From Aureococcus anophagefferens (lineage: Eukaryota; Sar; Pelagophyceae; Pelagomonadales; Pelagomonadaceae): a DNA stretch of 64,000 bases. Under the pieces are notes generated by a model that saw nothing but the letters and a program-made list of their open reading frames with translations, was not told where the DNA came from and made no database searches. The stretch's first letter is position 1. Each line of letters opens with the position of its first letter. Shown piece by piece: positions 9,401-16,789 of this stretch. The stretch is from contig NW_008705561.1 of assembly GCF_000186865.1 (NCBI RefSeq), forward strand, positions 583,168 through 647,167, written 5' to 3'. Position numbers and translations under genes: made by a program.

Positions 9401-9986
9401 CGCGCACGACCTGCGGGCCCACTTCGTCGAGGCGCCCAAGTTCGTCGCGCGGGACTTCCGCGAGCGCATGGGGCTCCGCGCGAAGCCCCTCAAGCCCGCG
9501 GCGGCGAACGTCGACGCGAACGTCGACGCGAAGCCGGTGGCGGACGCGAAGCCCAAGCCCGCGCCGCGGCCCGCGCCGCCGCCGCGCGCGGCGCGCGCGC
9601 CGCCGCCGGCCGCGGCGTGGGCGCCCAAGCTCGCGGCGCCGGGGCCGGCGGCGGCGGCGGCGCCCTTCGTCTACGACCTCGCGTCGAGCTCCGACGACGA
9701 CGACGGCGGCGCGCCGAAGCGGCCGCGCGTCTCCGAGGAGCTCGACGACCGCGCGGAGCGCGCGAACCTGCCCCGCACCTTCTTCTGCGCCATCAGCCAG
9801 AGCGTCATGAAGGACCCCGTCCTCGCGGCCGACGGCCACACCTACGAGCGCGACGCCATCACGCAGTGGTTCGCGCGGAAGGACACGTCGCCCATGACGA
9901 ACGAGCCCCTCGCCCACAAGCACCTGACGCCGAACATCGCCATCCGCTCCGCCATCTTCGAGCTCCTGGCGCGGTCGGGGACCTAA
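6420..9986 (+). CDS. FANCJ/BRIP1-type Fe-S DNA helicase fused to a C-terminal U-box
   Basis: This is a 1188-residue superfamily 2 DEAH helicase of the XPD/FANCJ/RTEL1 group plus an E3-type U-box. Motif I is SPTGTGKTQ near residue 235. The four-cysteine Fe-S region runs from HYCTNEAL and QTCRKL through VGCAHY to GGCAYYAARSL. Motif II is DEAH near 461, motif V is CSEGISYNDDACR, and motif VI is RALNQALGRCVRH near 945. The stretch around CAYYAARSLA and FCPYNYLMD, together with motif VI, matches FANCJ better than XPD or RTEL1. After a Pro/Ala-rich linker, residues about 1117-1186 form a U-box (FFCAISQSVMKDPV, DGHTYERDAI, SPMTNEPL). FANCJ unwinds G-quadruplex and crosslink-repair intermediates, and U-boxes recruit E2s. 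The frame is continuous with no intron. The start is the first ATG; the in-frame sequence upstream begins only with GTG. Confidence 0.88.
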   Translation: MNDSDSDIEIEAEKTAEELLKEREAAAAARGDVLEVDDAEDEHPVEDRKPVVDRKPVVKPEVWKRPDRAKLEYDAMPAPAPAPWLARNGGGAARGKKAPDSLARDLKQLSIDAASRKASALRREGVKLEINLDSPAPFAAFAFGAAAAAAGGAPAAAVAAVAAAVAAAPAAAPEAQLLCDLPCDVDRKREKCVRHLHGVRVPFCFDEPLMPQQLVMQRVVRAILHREAALLESPTGTGKTQALLSAALATQRHLALKGEKVGKIIFATRTIGQVRQLPGELRRNPHRAVSVPLASRVHYCTNEALADENAKSSAHLSQTCRKLAKKVEKFRSSSADFVWDDANPHESRQTQVGCAHYRALAKPGLAGDVHEAATPGCGCAASSKRKLTDVEDLEGVVNIEDLRRLARGRGGDGAGGCAYYAARSLAATAHIVFCPYNYLMDPGIRAATGIEDYLEDAIAIVDEAHNVEGVARDGGSAEKTAFEIHALHEYVTGKARRAATIGEAVQLGALEYVVTHVKRVLEEAEVAFRGPKDVDDDDPAAPATQASASLKRRQRYRIPPEDRDVVRGYDWGAADGRRDMGGFFECLRLDAAILDNAAAEAASVAEQARASDGDDFIFGDQLTSLVGVLRLACAERPHYAGCVRAWHNMGTKFPRAFGRGNDARRPTWGLELCCWLLHPGVVLDGLVKKVRCIVLASGTLSPVEKTERELGVEFSRRMKGKALEAKHVVCTRRQVLVRALGCAGFAERKPLDLQCTSANLKQDLFRLALGNAIATLAEQTPGGVLVFLPSYAVLHQLAYAWKNAALQQKLGGRGRTLWKRMEAAKGTVLVEPRGGDEGMTHDECIALFKDAIASRKKSALLFCVYRGKCSEGISYNDDACRLVVCVGIPYSPSHDDLVKRKKSYNDAKIAGGRPLGPGRDGRLVADPLAMSGATWYSMQAFRALNQALGRCVRHLHDYGALVLLDARFVENAGNARHVATWLRAAIEPTSLGKLAHDLRAHFVEAPKFVARDFRERMGLRAKPLKPAAANVDANVDAKPVADAKPKPAPRPAPPPRAARAPPPAAAWAPKLAAPGPAAAAAPFVYDLASSSDDDDGGAPKRPRVSEELDDRAERANLPRTFFCAISQSVMKDPVLAADGHTYERDAITQWFARKDTSPMTNEPLAHKHLTPNIAIRSAIFELLARSGT

Positions 9987-10043
9987 GGTTGTCTCGGACG
10001 GAAAGTTGAATTCACGGTTCACTTTTTCTGCCACAGGGGAGCA

Positions 10044-11912
10044 ATGGCCCTCCCTCTCTCGATCATCGTCGACGATCGCAAGTTTAACGTCCAGGTCCCG
10101 GACAAGCTTCAAAAGAAGACCGTCGGCGCGCTCGTGCGGAAAATCACGAAGCGCGCGGGCTCGATCAAGGCGACCGTACGGAACCGCTCCGTCGACGAAG
10201 CTGCCATCGTCGCCGAGGCGCTCGCCGCCGGCGACGAGGTGCTGGTGACGTTCGCGCCGGCGGCGGCGACGGCCGATGCGCCGGTCGCGACGCCGACGAC
10301 GCCCGCGACGCGGCGCCAGGTGCTGCGGAGCGTCGCCGCGTTCGCGTTCGGCGACGGCCCGGGCGCGGCCGACGGCCTCCGCGCGGGCGTGTTCCGCGGC
10401 GACGCCGTGGCCAAGTACGCGCTCGGCGCGGCGCTCGCGCAGGCCGGCGACGACGCCGAGGCCGCGGCCAAGGCCTTCGCGTCGTCCGCGGCCCTCGCGG
10501 AGGCCGCGGGCGAGGCCGCCGTCGGCCGCCTCGCGCGCTGCGGCGAGTGCCGCGCGCGGCTGCGCTGCGGCGACGCCCTCGCGGCGGCGCGCGCGGCGGT
10601 GGACGCGCCCGGCGGCGACAAGGACGGCGACGCGCGGCTCTGCGCGGCGCTCGCGCTCGTCGCGAAGGCCTCGGCCGAGGGCGCCGAGGGCTCCGCCGCG
10701 GCCGAGGCCGTGCGCGAGGCGCGGCACGCGGAGATCCTGAGCGCCGGCCCCGCGCCCGGCGCGCCCTGCGTCGACGCGCGCCGCGCCGCGCGCGCCGCGG
10801 CGGCGGAGGCCGCCGCGCGGCGCGCCGCGGGCGACCTCGGCGAGGCCGTCGCGGCCGCGGAGCGCGGCGTCGCGTACGACGGCCGCGCGCCGGAGCCGCG
10901 CGTCGCGCTCGCCGTGGCCAAGGACGCCATGGGCGACACGGACGGCGCCCTCGCGGGCTGGTTCGCCGCGAAGGCGCGCGTCGGCGACCACGCGTTCCGC
11001 GCGGAGATCTCGGCGTGCGCGACGGGCGGTTTGCGGCGGTCGTTCCACCCGACGGACGAGGACTGCTTCGTCTGCACCTTCCCGAAGAGCGGCACGACCT
11101 GGCTCCAGATGGTCTGCCTCCTCGTCGTCGACGAGCGGCTCCGGTCGAAGCGGTCGATCGACGCCGTCACGGAAGCGCCGTGGCTCGAGGCGGCCGTCGC
11201 GACGGGCCACTGCACGCTCCGGGAGCTCCAGGACGGCGCCTACCCGCGGAACCCGCCGCGGCCCCGGCGCGTCTTCAAGACCCACGCGACCGTGGCCCGG
11301 TTCCCCGCGGCGGCCGCGCGGCGGCCGGGCGGCGCCGCCGCGCCGGACCCGGGGCTCAAGGTCCTCGTGTGCACGCGGAACCCCAAGGACACCTGCGTGT
11401 CCCTCTACCACCACGCGCGCGCCATGCCCAGCGAGACCCACGACTACCACCTGACGTCGGGCTGGAACCAATTCCTCGCGGACTTTCTGGACGGCAACAC
11501 GGCCGAGGCCGAGGCGGGCGACTGGTTCGACTGGACGCTGCGATGGCACGAGGCGTCTCTCAAGCACCCGGAGAACGTGCTCCTGCTCCACTACGAGGCC
11601 ATGCTCAAGGACCCGGCCGCGGCCGTGCGATCCGTCGCCGACTTTCTGCTCGTCGACGTCTCCGACGCGGACGTCGCGCTCATCGTCGAGCGGTCGAGCT
11701 TCAAAAACATGAAGCGGGACCACGAGGCCCAGATGGCCGACTACGAGAAGAAGACGGGCTCCGTGACGCGGCGCCCGGGCGAGAGCGCGCACTTCCGCCG
11801 GGGCGAGGCCGGCGGCTGGCGGGCCGCGTTCTCCGAGTCCGACGCCGCCAAGTTCGACCACCTCTACGCCATCAAGATGGCCGGGTCGGGCCTGCAGCAC
11901 GACTTCGGGTGA
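10044..11912 (+). CDS. Cytosolic-type sulfotransferase with ~330-residue N-terminal extension
   Basis: This is a 622-residue protein whose C-terminal 290 residues are a PAPS-dependent sulfotransferase. The 5'-phosphosulfate loop is PKSGTTWLQ, the 3'-phosphate site is CTRNPKDTCVSLYHH, and the C-terminal PAPS motif appears as FRRGEAGGWR. The family moves sulfonate from PAPS to hydroxyl or amine groups of small molecules. The N-terminus is unusual. Residues 1-75 (LSIIVDDRKFNVQVPDKL and on) look like a beta-grasp or ubiquitin-like fold, followed by about 230 alanine-rich residues with TPR-like helix pairs (for example AKYALGAALAQAGDDAEAA). The start at 10044 is the first ATG after the helicase stop, 57 bp away. 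The substrate cannot be told. Animal enzymes are about 300 residues, so the extension is the odd part. Confidence 0.85.
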   Translation: MALPLSIIVDDRKFNVQVPDKLQKKTVGALVRKITKRAGSIKATVRNRSVDEAAIVAEALAAGDEVLVTFAPAAATADAPVATPTTPATRRQVLRSVAAFAFGDGPGAADGLRAGVFRGDAVAKYALGAALAQAGDDAEAAAKAFASSAALAEAAGEAAVGRLARCGECRARLRCGDALAAARAAVDAPGGDKDGDARLCAALALVAKASAEGAEGSAAAEAVREARHAEILSAGPAPGAPCVDARRAARAAAAEAAARRAAGDLGEAVAAAERGVAYDGRAPEPRVALAVAKDAMGDTDGALAGWFAAKARVGDHAFRAEISACATGGLRRSFHPTDEDCFVCTFPKSGTTWLQMVCLLVVDERLRSKRSIDAVTEAPWLEAAVATGHCTLRELQDGAYPRNPPRPRRVFKTHATVARFPAAAARRPGGAAAPDPGLKVLVCTRNPKDTCVSLYHHARAMPSETHDYHLTSGWNQFLADFLDGNTAEAEAGDWFDWTLRWHEASLKHPENVLLLHYEAMLKDPAAAVRSVADFLLVDVSDADVALIVERSSFKNMKRDHEAQMADYEKKTGSVTRRPGESAHFRRGEAGGWRAAFSESDAAKFDHLYAIKMAGSGLQHDFG

Positions 11913-12135
11913 GCTCGCGCCGCGATGTCGGACCGCGCGTCGCGCCATTTTTAAGGTCGCGCGGACGCGTCACTGGAGGCTCCATTTCCATGTAGCCTCC
12001 ATGTTGCAGGAGTTGTTGCAGGTCACGTTTGCAGGTCAACACTTGGAACCTGCTTAGCTCGATTCGGGCTCGAGCTCACTGAGCTCTCTGACGATGTGCT
12101 GCAGCGCGAGAGACGTTTGAGTCGACGCTGAGCGC

Positions 12136-15100
12136 ATGCATCTGAGACCATGCTGCACCGCGATTCTCGCAGCGCTGGTGGCGTCCTACGCGCCATTGCA
12201 CCTGCACACGCATCGCACGCATCGTGCACCGCCGCGCGCCGCCGCCGCGTCGCGCCGCACTGCCGCGTCGCGCCGCACTGCCGCGCCGCTCAATGCTGCG
12301 CCGCTCGACGATGCGCTGCCGCCGCCGAGGACCGATGAGCTGTCGCGCCGCGTCGCTCTCCGCGCGGCGGCGCTCGCGGCGGCGCTCGCGGCGCGGCCGG
12401 CGTCCGGCGACGCCGGCGACGCGCTGCGCGTGCTCGTAGCGGAGGACGACATGGTCGCGCCGCCGCTCGACGCGCGGCGCTACCGACTCGTCGCGCTGCC
12501 CAACGGCATGCGCGCGCTGCTCGTCTCGGACCCGGGCGCGGAGACGTCGGCGGCGGCGCTCGACGTCAAGGTCGGCTTCCTGAGCGACCCCTGGGACCGG
12601 CCGGGCCTCGCGCACTTTTGCGAGCACATGCTCTTCCTCGGCAACGCCAAGTACCCGGCGGAGGGCGAGTGGCGGTCCTTCCTCGAGACGCGCGGCGGGT
12701 CGTCGAACGCGTACACGGCCGCCGAGGACACGTGCTTTTACTTCGACGTCGACGCGGGCGACTTCGACGCGGCGCTCGACCGCTTCGCGCAGTTCTTCGT
12801 GAGCCCGACGTTCTCCGCGTCGGGCGTGAACCGCGAGCTCGAGGCCATCGAGTCCGAGGACTCGAAGAACCAGCAGTCCGACGGCTTCCGGCTGCTCCAG
12901 CTCGACCGGTCCGCGCGCGGGGCCGCGACCGAGGACCACCCCGCGAGGAAATTCGGCACTGGCAACCGGGCCACGCTCCTGCAGCGCGGCGACCGCAGCG
13001 CCGACGTCGCCGAGAACGCGCCGCCGGGCGACTACAACTCGCTCAGACGCGCGCTCGTGGACCACTACGACCGCTTCTACGACGCGGACCACATGGCGTT
13101 GGTCGTCCTGGGCCGGGACCCGCTGGACGTCCTCGAGCGGTCCGTGGCGCGGCGGTTCGGCGACGTGCGCCGCGGCGCCGGGGGCGACCGCCGGCCCGCG
13201 GCGGCCTGGGCGGGAAAGCCGGCGCTCCGCGCGGGGCTCGCCGACGGCGGCCTGGCGCCCGCGCTCCTGGCGGCGCCCGTCGGCGCGACGCGGCGGCTGT
13301 CCCTGTCGTGGCGCTTCCCCTACGACGGCCCCGGCGCCGGCGCCATGGATCGCTGCGACGCGGGCCGGCGCGAGAACCTGCGCTACAAGCCCGGGAGCCT
13401 CGTGTCGTCGGTCGTCGGCGACGAGGGCGCGGGCAGCCTGCTGTCCTGGGCGAAGCAGCAGGGCTACGCGTCGGGCATCACGTCCTTCGCGTCCGGCGAC
13501 GGGTCCTGCGACGGGAGGTTCGACGTGTCCTTCGAGCTGACGAAGAAGGGCCTCAGCTTCTGGCCGGATCTTGTGGCGGCTGCCGTGGGGGCCGTCGCCG
13601 CGCTCAAGGCGTCGGGCGTGCCGCGCTACCGCGCCGAGGAGCTCGACGCGCTCAACGAGCTCAACTGGCGCTTCTCCGAGCCCGCGAGGCCCGGGCAGCT
13701 CGCCAAGGCCCTCGTGACGAACGTCCAGGAGGTCGGCTGGGACGCGAGCGGCGACGACGGGAAGCGGCTCCTGTCGCTCTTCCGCCGCTCCGGCGCCGCC
13801 GCCGGCGCCGAGAGCCGCGCGGCGACGGACGCGGCCGTGGCCGCCTACCTCTCGGCGCTCACGCTCGACAAGCTGCGCATCACCGTCGTCGCCCGCGAGT
13901 TCCTCGCCGACGGAGACTTCTGGGGCCCGCTGGACCGGCGGGAGCGCTGGTACGGCACGCGCTACAAGGAGTACGCCTTCGACGCGCCGTCGATCGCGTC
14001 GCTCGCGGCGCTCCGGGCGCCGCCGAGGGGCGGCGTCGCGCTGCCGAAGCCGAACAAGTTCCTGCCGCGGGACCTGCGCATTCGCTTCCCGCCGGTCGCG
14101 GCGACGCCCGCCGTCGAGGCCGTCGACGCCGCCGCGCCGGAGCCGCTCGGCGACGCGTCGGGCTGGACGGGCCGCTACGCCGGCGACCGCTACTTCAACC
14201 GGCCCCGCGCGATCGTCTTCGCCGGCGCGCGCGTCCTGTCGGTCGTCGAGGACCCGACGTCCGCCATGCTCGGCAAGATCTGGCGGCTCAGCGCGCTCGA
14301 CAGCCTCCAGGAGCGGCTCTGGCCCGCGCGCGTCGCCGGCCTCCAGTACTCGCTCGAGGTCGGCGGCCGCGGCGTGTCGCTGTCGTTCTCGGGCTACGCC
14401 GACGGCCTCGGCGCGCTCGCCCGGGACGTCTGCGGCTTCGCGGCGAAGCACGCGGGCCCGGCGAACGCCGGCGACGCGCTGCGCTACGTGGACCTGCTCC
14501 GCCGCGACCTCCAGACGAAGTTCAAGCCCTACGAGACGACGGGGCTCGCGTCGACGCTCGCGCTCACAAAGGACCAGCCGTCGGACGCCCAGCTCCTCGC
14601 GGCGTTGGACGGCCTCGCGTCCGACGGCGGCGCGGCACTCGTCGACCGCGTGCGGCGCTTCTCACGCGAGCGGCTCTGGGCCGGGGGCGGCGCCGTCGAC
14701 GCCGCCGGCGCGGACGTGCTCGTCGAGGGCAACTTCGACCGCGCCGAGGCCGCGGCGCTGTTCCGCACCGTCGCCGCGGCGCTGCCCCTCGCGACGCGGC
14801 CGCCGCCCGCGGGCGGCCGCCGGCCCGCGCCCGTCGGCCTCGCGCTGCCGCGGTCCTGCGCGCTGCGGCTCGGCGCGGAGTCGATCGGCCCCGACGAGGC
14901 CCAAAACGCCTGCGAGCTCGTCGTCGGCGTCGGCGCGGGGCGGCGCGCGACGGCGCTCGCCAACGTCTACGCGACGCTCTTGAAGGCGACCTTCTTCGAC
15001 ACTTTGCGGACCAAGGAGCAGCTCGGGTACGTCGTGCAGCTCGGCCTCCGCGCGCTGCCCGGCGCCGCGCGGCCCGCGGCGCTCGTCCTGCTGGTCCAGG

Positions 15101-15555
15101 GCGACGCGGCGCCGGCGAAGCTCGCGAAGCGCCTCGCGGCGTTCGTCGACGACGAGGCGACGGCGGCCGTGGCCCGGCTGGACGACGCGGGCCTCGCGAG
15201 CGTCGTCGCGGGGCTCGTCGCCGCGAAACTGGAGCCGGACCGGCGGCTCTTCGACCAGACGGGGCGCCACTGGGAGGAGATCCGGCGCTGCCGCGACGCG
15301 GCCGTCGAGGGCCGGGCCCTCGCGCCGGACTGGGTCCGGCGCTACGAGGCCGCGGAGACGCTCAAAAGCCTGACCGCGGCCGAGGTCCGCGACCACTGGA
15401 CGTCGACCGTTCGTCCCGGTGCCGCGGGTACGTTCGGCGTCGAGGTCTACGGGCGCCGCGCCGCGCCGGAGCCGCCGCGCGAGGGGCAGCTGGTCGCGAG
15501 GTCGCCCTTGGAGGCGCGACGGTTCCTCGCGCCCCTGGACCTGCCGGTGTCGTAA
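12136..15555 (+). CDS. Insulysin-type M16 metallopeptidase with organelle-type leader
   Basis: This is a 1139-residue pitrilysin/insulin-degrading-enzyme-like zinc peptidase. The inverted zinc motif is HFCEH (His160, Glu163, His164) in LAHFCEHMLFLGNAKYP, and the distal zinc-ligand region is ELEAIESEDSKN. GGSSNAYTAAEDTCFYFD completes the active-site half. The C-terminal inactive half is present, with the conserved region near FDTLRTKEQLGYVVQLG. Length fits IDE (about 1000) plus a leader. The leader has a hydrophobic start (AILAALVASYAPLHL), then SRR repeats from a 15-bp tandem duplication, then SRRVALRAAALAAALAARPASGDA, which looks like a twin-arginine thylakoid-lumen signal. It may act in the plastid lumen, but that is inference; insulysins usually degrade peptides in cytosol or organelles. 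Confidence 0.88.
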   Translation: MHLRPCCTAILAALVASYAPLHLHTHRTHRAPPRAAAASRRTAASRRTAAPLNAAPLDDALPPPRTDELSRRVALRAAALAAALAARPASGDAGDALRVLVAEDDMVAPPLDARRYRLVALPNGMRALLVSDPGAETSAAALDVKVGFLSDPWDRPGLAHFCEHMLFLGNAKYPAEGEWRSFLETRGGSSNAYTAAEDTCFYFDVDAGDFDAALDRFAQFFVSPTFSASGVNRELEAIESEDSKNQQSDGFRLLQLDRSARGAATEDHPARKFGTGNRATLLQRGDRSADVAENAPPGDYNSLRRALVDHYDRFYDADHMALVVLGRDPLDVLERSVARRFGDVRRGAGGDRRPAAAWAGKPALRAGLADGGLAPALLAAPVGATRRLSLSWRFPYDGPGAGAMDRCDAGRRENLRYKPGSLVSSVVGDEGAGSLLSWAKQQGYASGITSFASGDGSCDGRFDVSFELTKKGLSFWPDLVAAAVGAVAALKASGVPRYRAEELDALNELNWRFSEPARPGQLAKALVTNVQEVGWDASGDDGKRLLSLFRRSGAAAGAESRAATDAAVAAYLSALTLDKLRITVVAREFLADGDFWGPLDRRERWYGTRYKEYAFDAPSIASLAALRAPPRGGVALPKPNKFLPRDLRIRFPPVAATPAVEAVDAAAPEPLGDASGWTGRYAGDRYFNRPRAIVFAGARVLSVVEDPTSAMLGKIWRLSALDSLQERLWPARVAGLQYSLEVGGRGVSLSFSGYADGLGALARDVCGFAAKHAGPANAGDALRYVDLLRRDLQTKFKPYETTGLASTLALTKDQPSDAQLLAALDGLASDGGAALVDRVRRFSRERLWAGGGAVDAAGADVLVEGNFDRAEAAALFRTVAAALPLATRPPPAGGRRPAPVGLALPRSCALRLGAESIGPDEAQNACELVVGVGAGRRATALANVYATLLKATFFDTLRTKEQLGYVVQLGLRALPGAARPAALVLLVQGDAAPAKLAKRLAAFVDDEATAAVARLDDAGLASVVAGLVAAKLEPDRRLFDQTGRHWEEIRRCRDAAVEGRALAPDWVRRYEAAETLKSLTAAEVRDHWTSTVRPGAAGTFGVEVYGRRAAPEPPREGQLVARSPLEARRFLAPLDLPVS

Positions 15556-15603
15556 GGTGCTTAGTACGTTCTATTGCCATAGCTCGAGCTTCTTCATACG
15601 GCC

Positions 15604-16626
15604 TTACATCGGCCCGACCTGCCTCCCACGGCGTCCGTGCGGCGGCGGGTGGCGCGGCCGGCGGCGGCCGTCGTCGGGCTCGACCCCGCAGGGCGCGCAG
15701 TAGCCGCCCGCGCGCGCGGCCGGTGCCGCCGGCCGCCGCATCATGAGGTCGTCGTCGAAGCGGCGGCGCGCCGCCTCGGCCGCGGGGAGCACGTAGCCGG
15801 CCGGCGGGTCGTAGCCGAGGCACCGGTAGTCGCCGTGGAAGAGCGCGACGAGCAGCCGCGCGGCGTAGGGCGTGAGCGTCGCCGCGGAGGTGTTCTGGTA
15901 GCACTCCTGCTGCGCGGCGTGGACGCGCGCCGCGCCGGGCCGGATCCAGGACGAGTCGAAGCGGCCGCCCGCGGCTCCGCGCGCGTCGACGACGCGCTTC
16001 AGGCGCGCGAGCTCCGCGTCGAAGTCCTCGATGCGCCCGATGAAGTCGAGGTGGTCCACGGCGGAGAGCTTGAGGATCTGCGGCCAGGCGTGGAACATCT
16101 GCTTGGACGCGGCGCCGTCCAGCGCGTTCTCCGGCGACGCGAACGCCTCGAGCAGGCCCTCGACGCGCGTCGCCGCGTCGAGGCACTCGCGCTCGCGGCC
16201 GTAGATGGTCCGCAGGGCCGAGAGCAGGATGTCCAGCGGGTCGCGGACGAAGGTGAAGACGACGTAGTCGCTCCGGTTGTGGGCCTCGAAGCACGCGTAC
16301 TGGCCTCTTCGGATGCCCGTGCCGGTCTCGCGGTAGTCGCCGCGGCCGTGGCCGAGGCCCAGCATCTCGAGGATCGTGCCCGTGCCCGCCTTCTGGTTCG
16401 CGACGAAGACGACGCCGAACTCCTCGACGACGGCGACCTCGTTGCCGCAGAGGTGCTTGCTCGCCTGGAGGGACGTGGGCGCGAAGTGCTCGAAGGCCGC
16501 CTGCACGCGCCGGACGGACCGGTAGTCGGCGCAGGTCGGCGAGTTCCAGGCGTCTTCCGGCTCGAGCGCGGCGGCCGCGAAGACGAGCACGAGGCTGCCC
16601 AGGACGCCAGGCCGAGCTCCTCTCAT
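15604..16626 (-). CDS. Golgi/ER-type carbohydrate sulfotransferase (sulfotransferase-2-like)
   Basis: This is a 340-residue protein with an N-terminal signal or anchor (GVLGSLVLVFAAAALE) and a lumenal sulfotransferase domain. The PAPS-binding 5' loop is VANQKAGTGTILEMLG, and the 3' region is FTFVRDPLDILLSALRTIYG. These resemble membrane-bound carbohydrate sulfotransferases rather than the cytosolic enzyme at 10044. Several cysteines (CADYR, KHLCGNE, QQECYQNT) suggest disulfides in the secretory pathway. The end is basic and low-complexity (GRRRPRHPPPHGRRG). The start chosen puts the hydrophobic segment at the N-terminus; another ATG lies 33 bp upstream at 16659. It is convergent with the M16 peptidase, with only 48 bp between stops. 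Confidence 0.8.
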   Translation of the reverse strand: MRGARPGVLGSLVLVFAAAALEPEDAWNSPTCADYRSVRRVQAAFEHFAPTSLQASKHLCGNEVAVVEEFGVVFVANQKAGTGTILEMLGLGHGRGDYRETGTGIRRGQYACFEAHNRSDYVVFTFVRDPLDILLSALRTIYGRERECLDAATRVEGLLEAFASPENALDGAASKQMFHAWPQILKLSAVDHLDFIGRIEDFDAELARLKRVVDARGAAGGRFDSSWIRPGAARVHAAQQECYQNTSAATLTPYAARLLVALFHGDYRCLGYDPPAGYVLPAAEAARRRFDDDLMMRRPAAPAARAGGYCAPCGVEPDDGRRRPRHPPPHGRRGRQVGPM

Positions 16627-16705
16627 CGCAGCTCGTCGCGGCTCCTTTGCATCAAACATCGACCCGAGGCCTCGGCACGCTCGGCGCCAAATCGCTGGCA
16701 TGGAG

Positions 16706-16789
16706 TCGGTGTGCTCGATCGCAGAGACCACTACCGCGCGACGCTGATCGGTGTGCTCGATCGCAGAGACCACTACCGCGCGACGCTCA
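16706..16789. repeat. 42-bp tandem duplication upstream of the nucleoporin-like gene
   Basis: Two nearly identical 42-bp units (16706-16747, 16748-16789) begin TCGGTGTGCTCGATCGCAGA. They differ at one base near the end; in the second unit that change, with the next base, leads into the ATG at 16789. The repeat fills most of the space between two divergent starts. Confidence 0.75.

Noticed and set aside
7692..11948. 1418-codon minus-strand open frame opposite the helicase and sulfotransferase
   Set aside because: It is a codon-bias shadow of two well-supported genes: Arg/Gly/Ala/Val-rich with no domain, and it runs across the intergenic space.
12618..15746. 1042-codon plus frame overlapping the M16 peptidase
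   Set aside because: Arginine-rich shifted reading of the peptidase; the true frame has intact zinc motifs.
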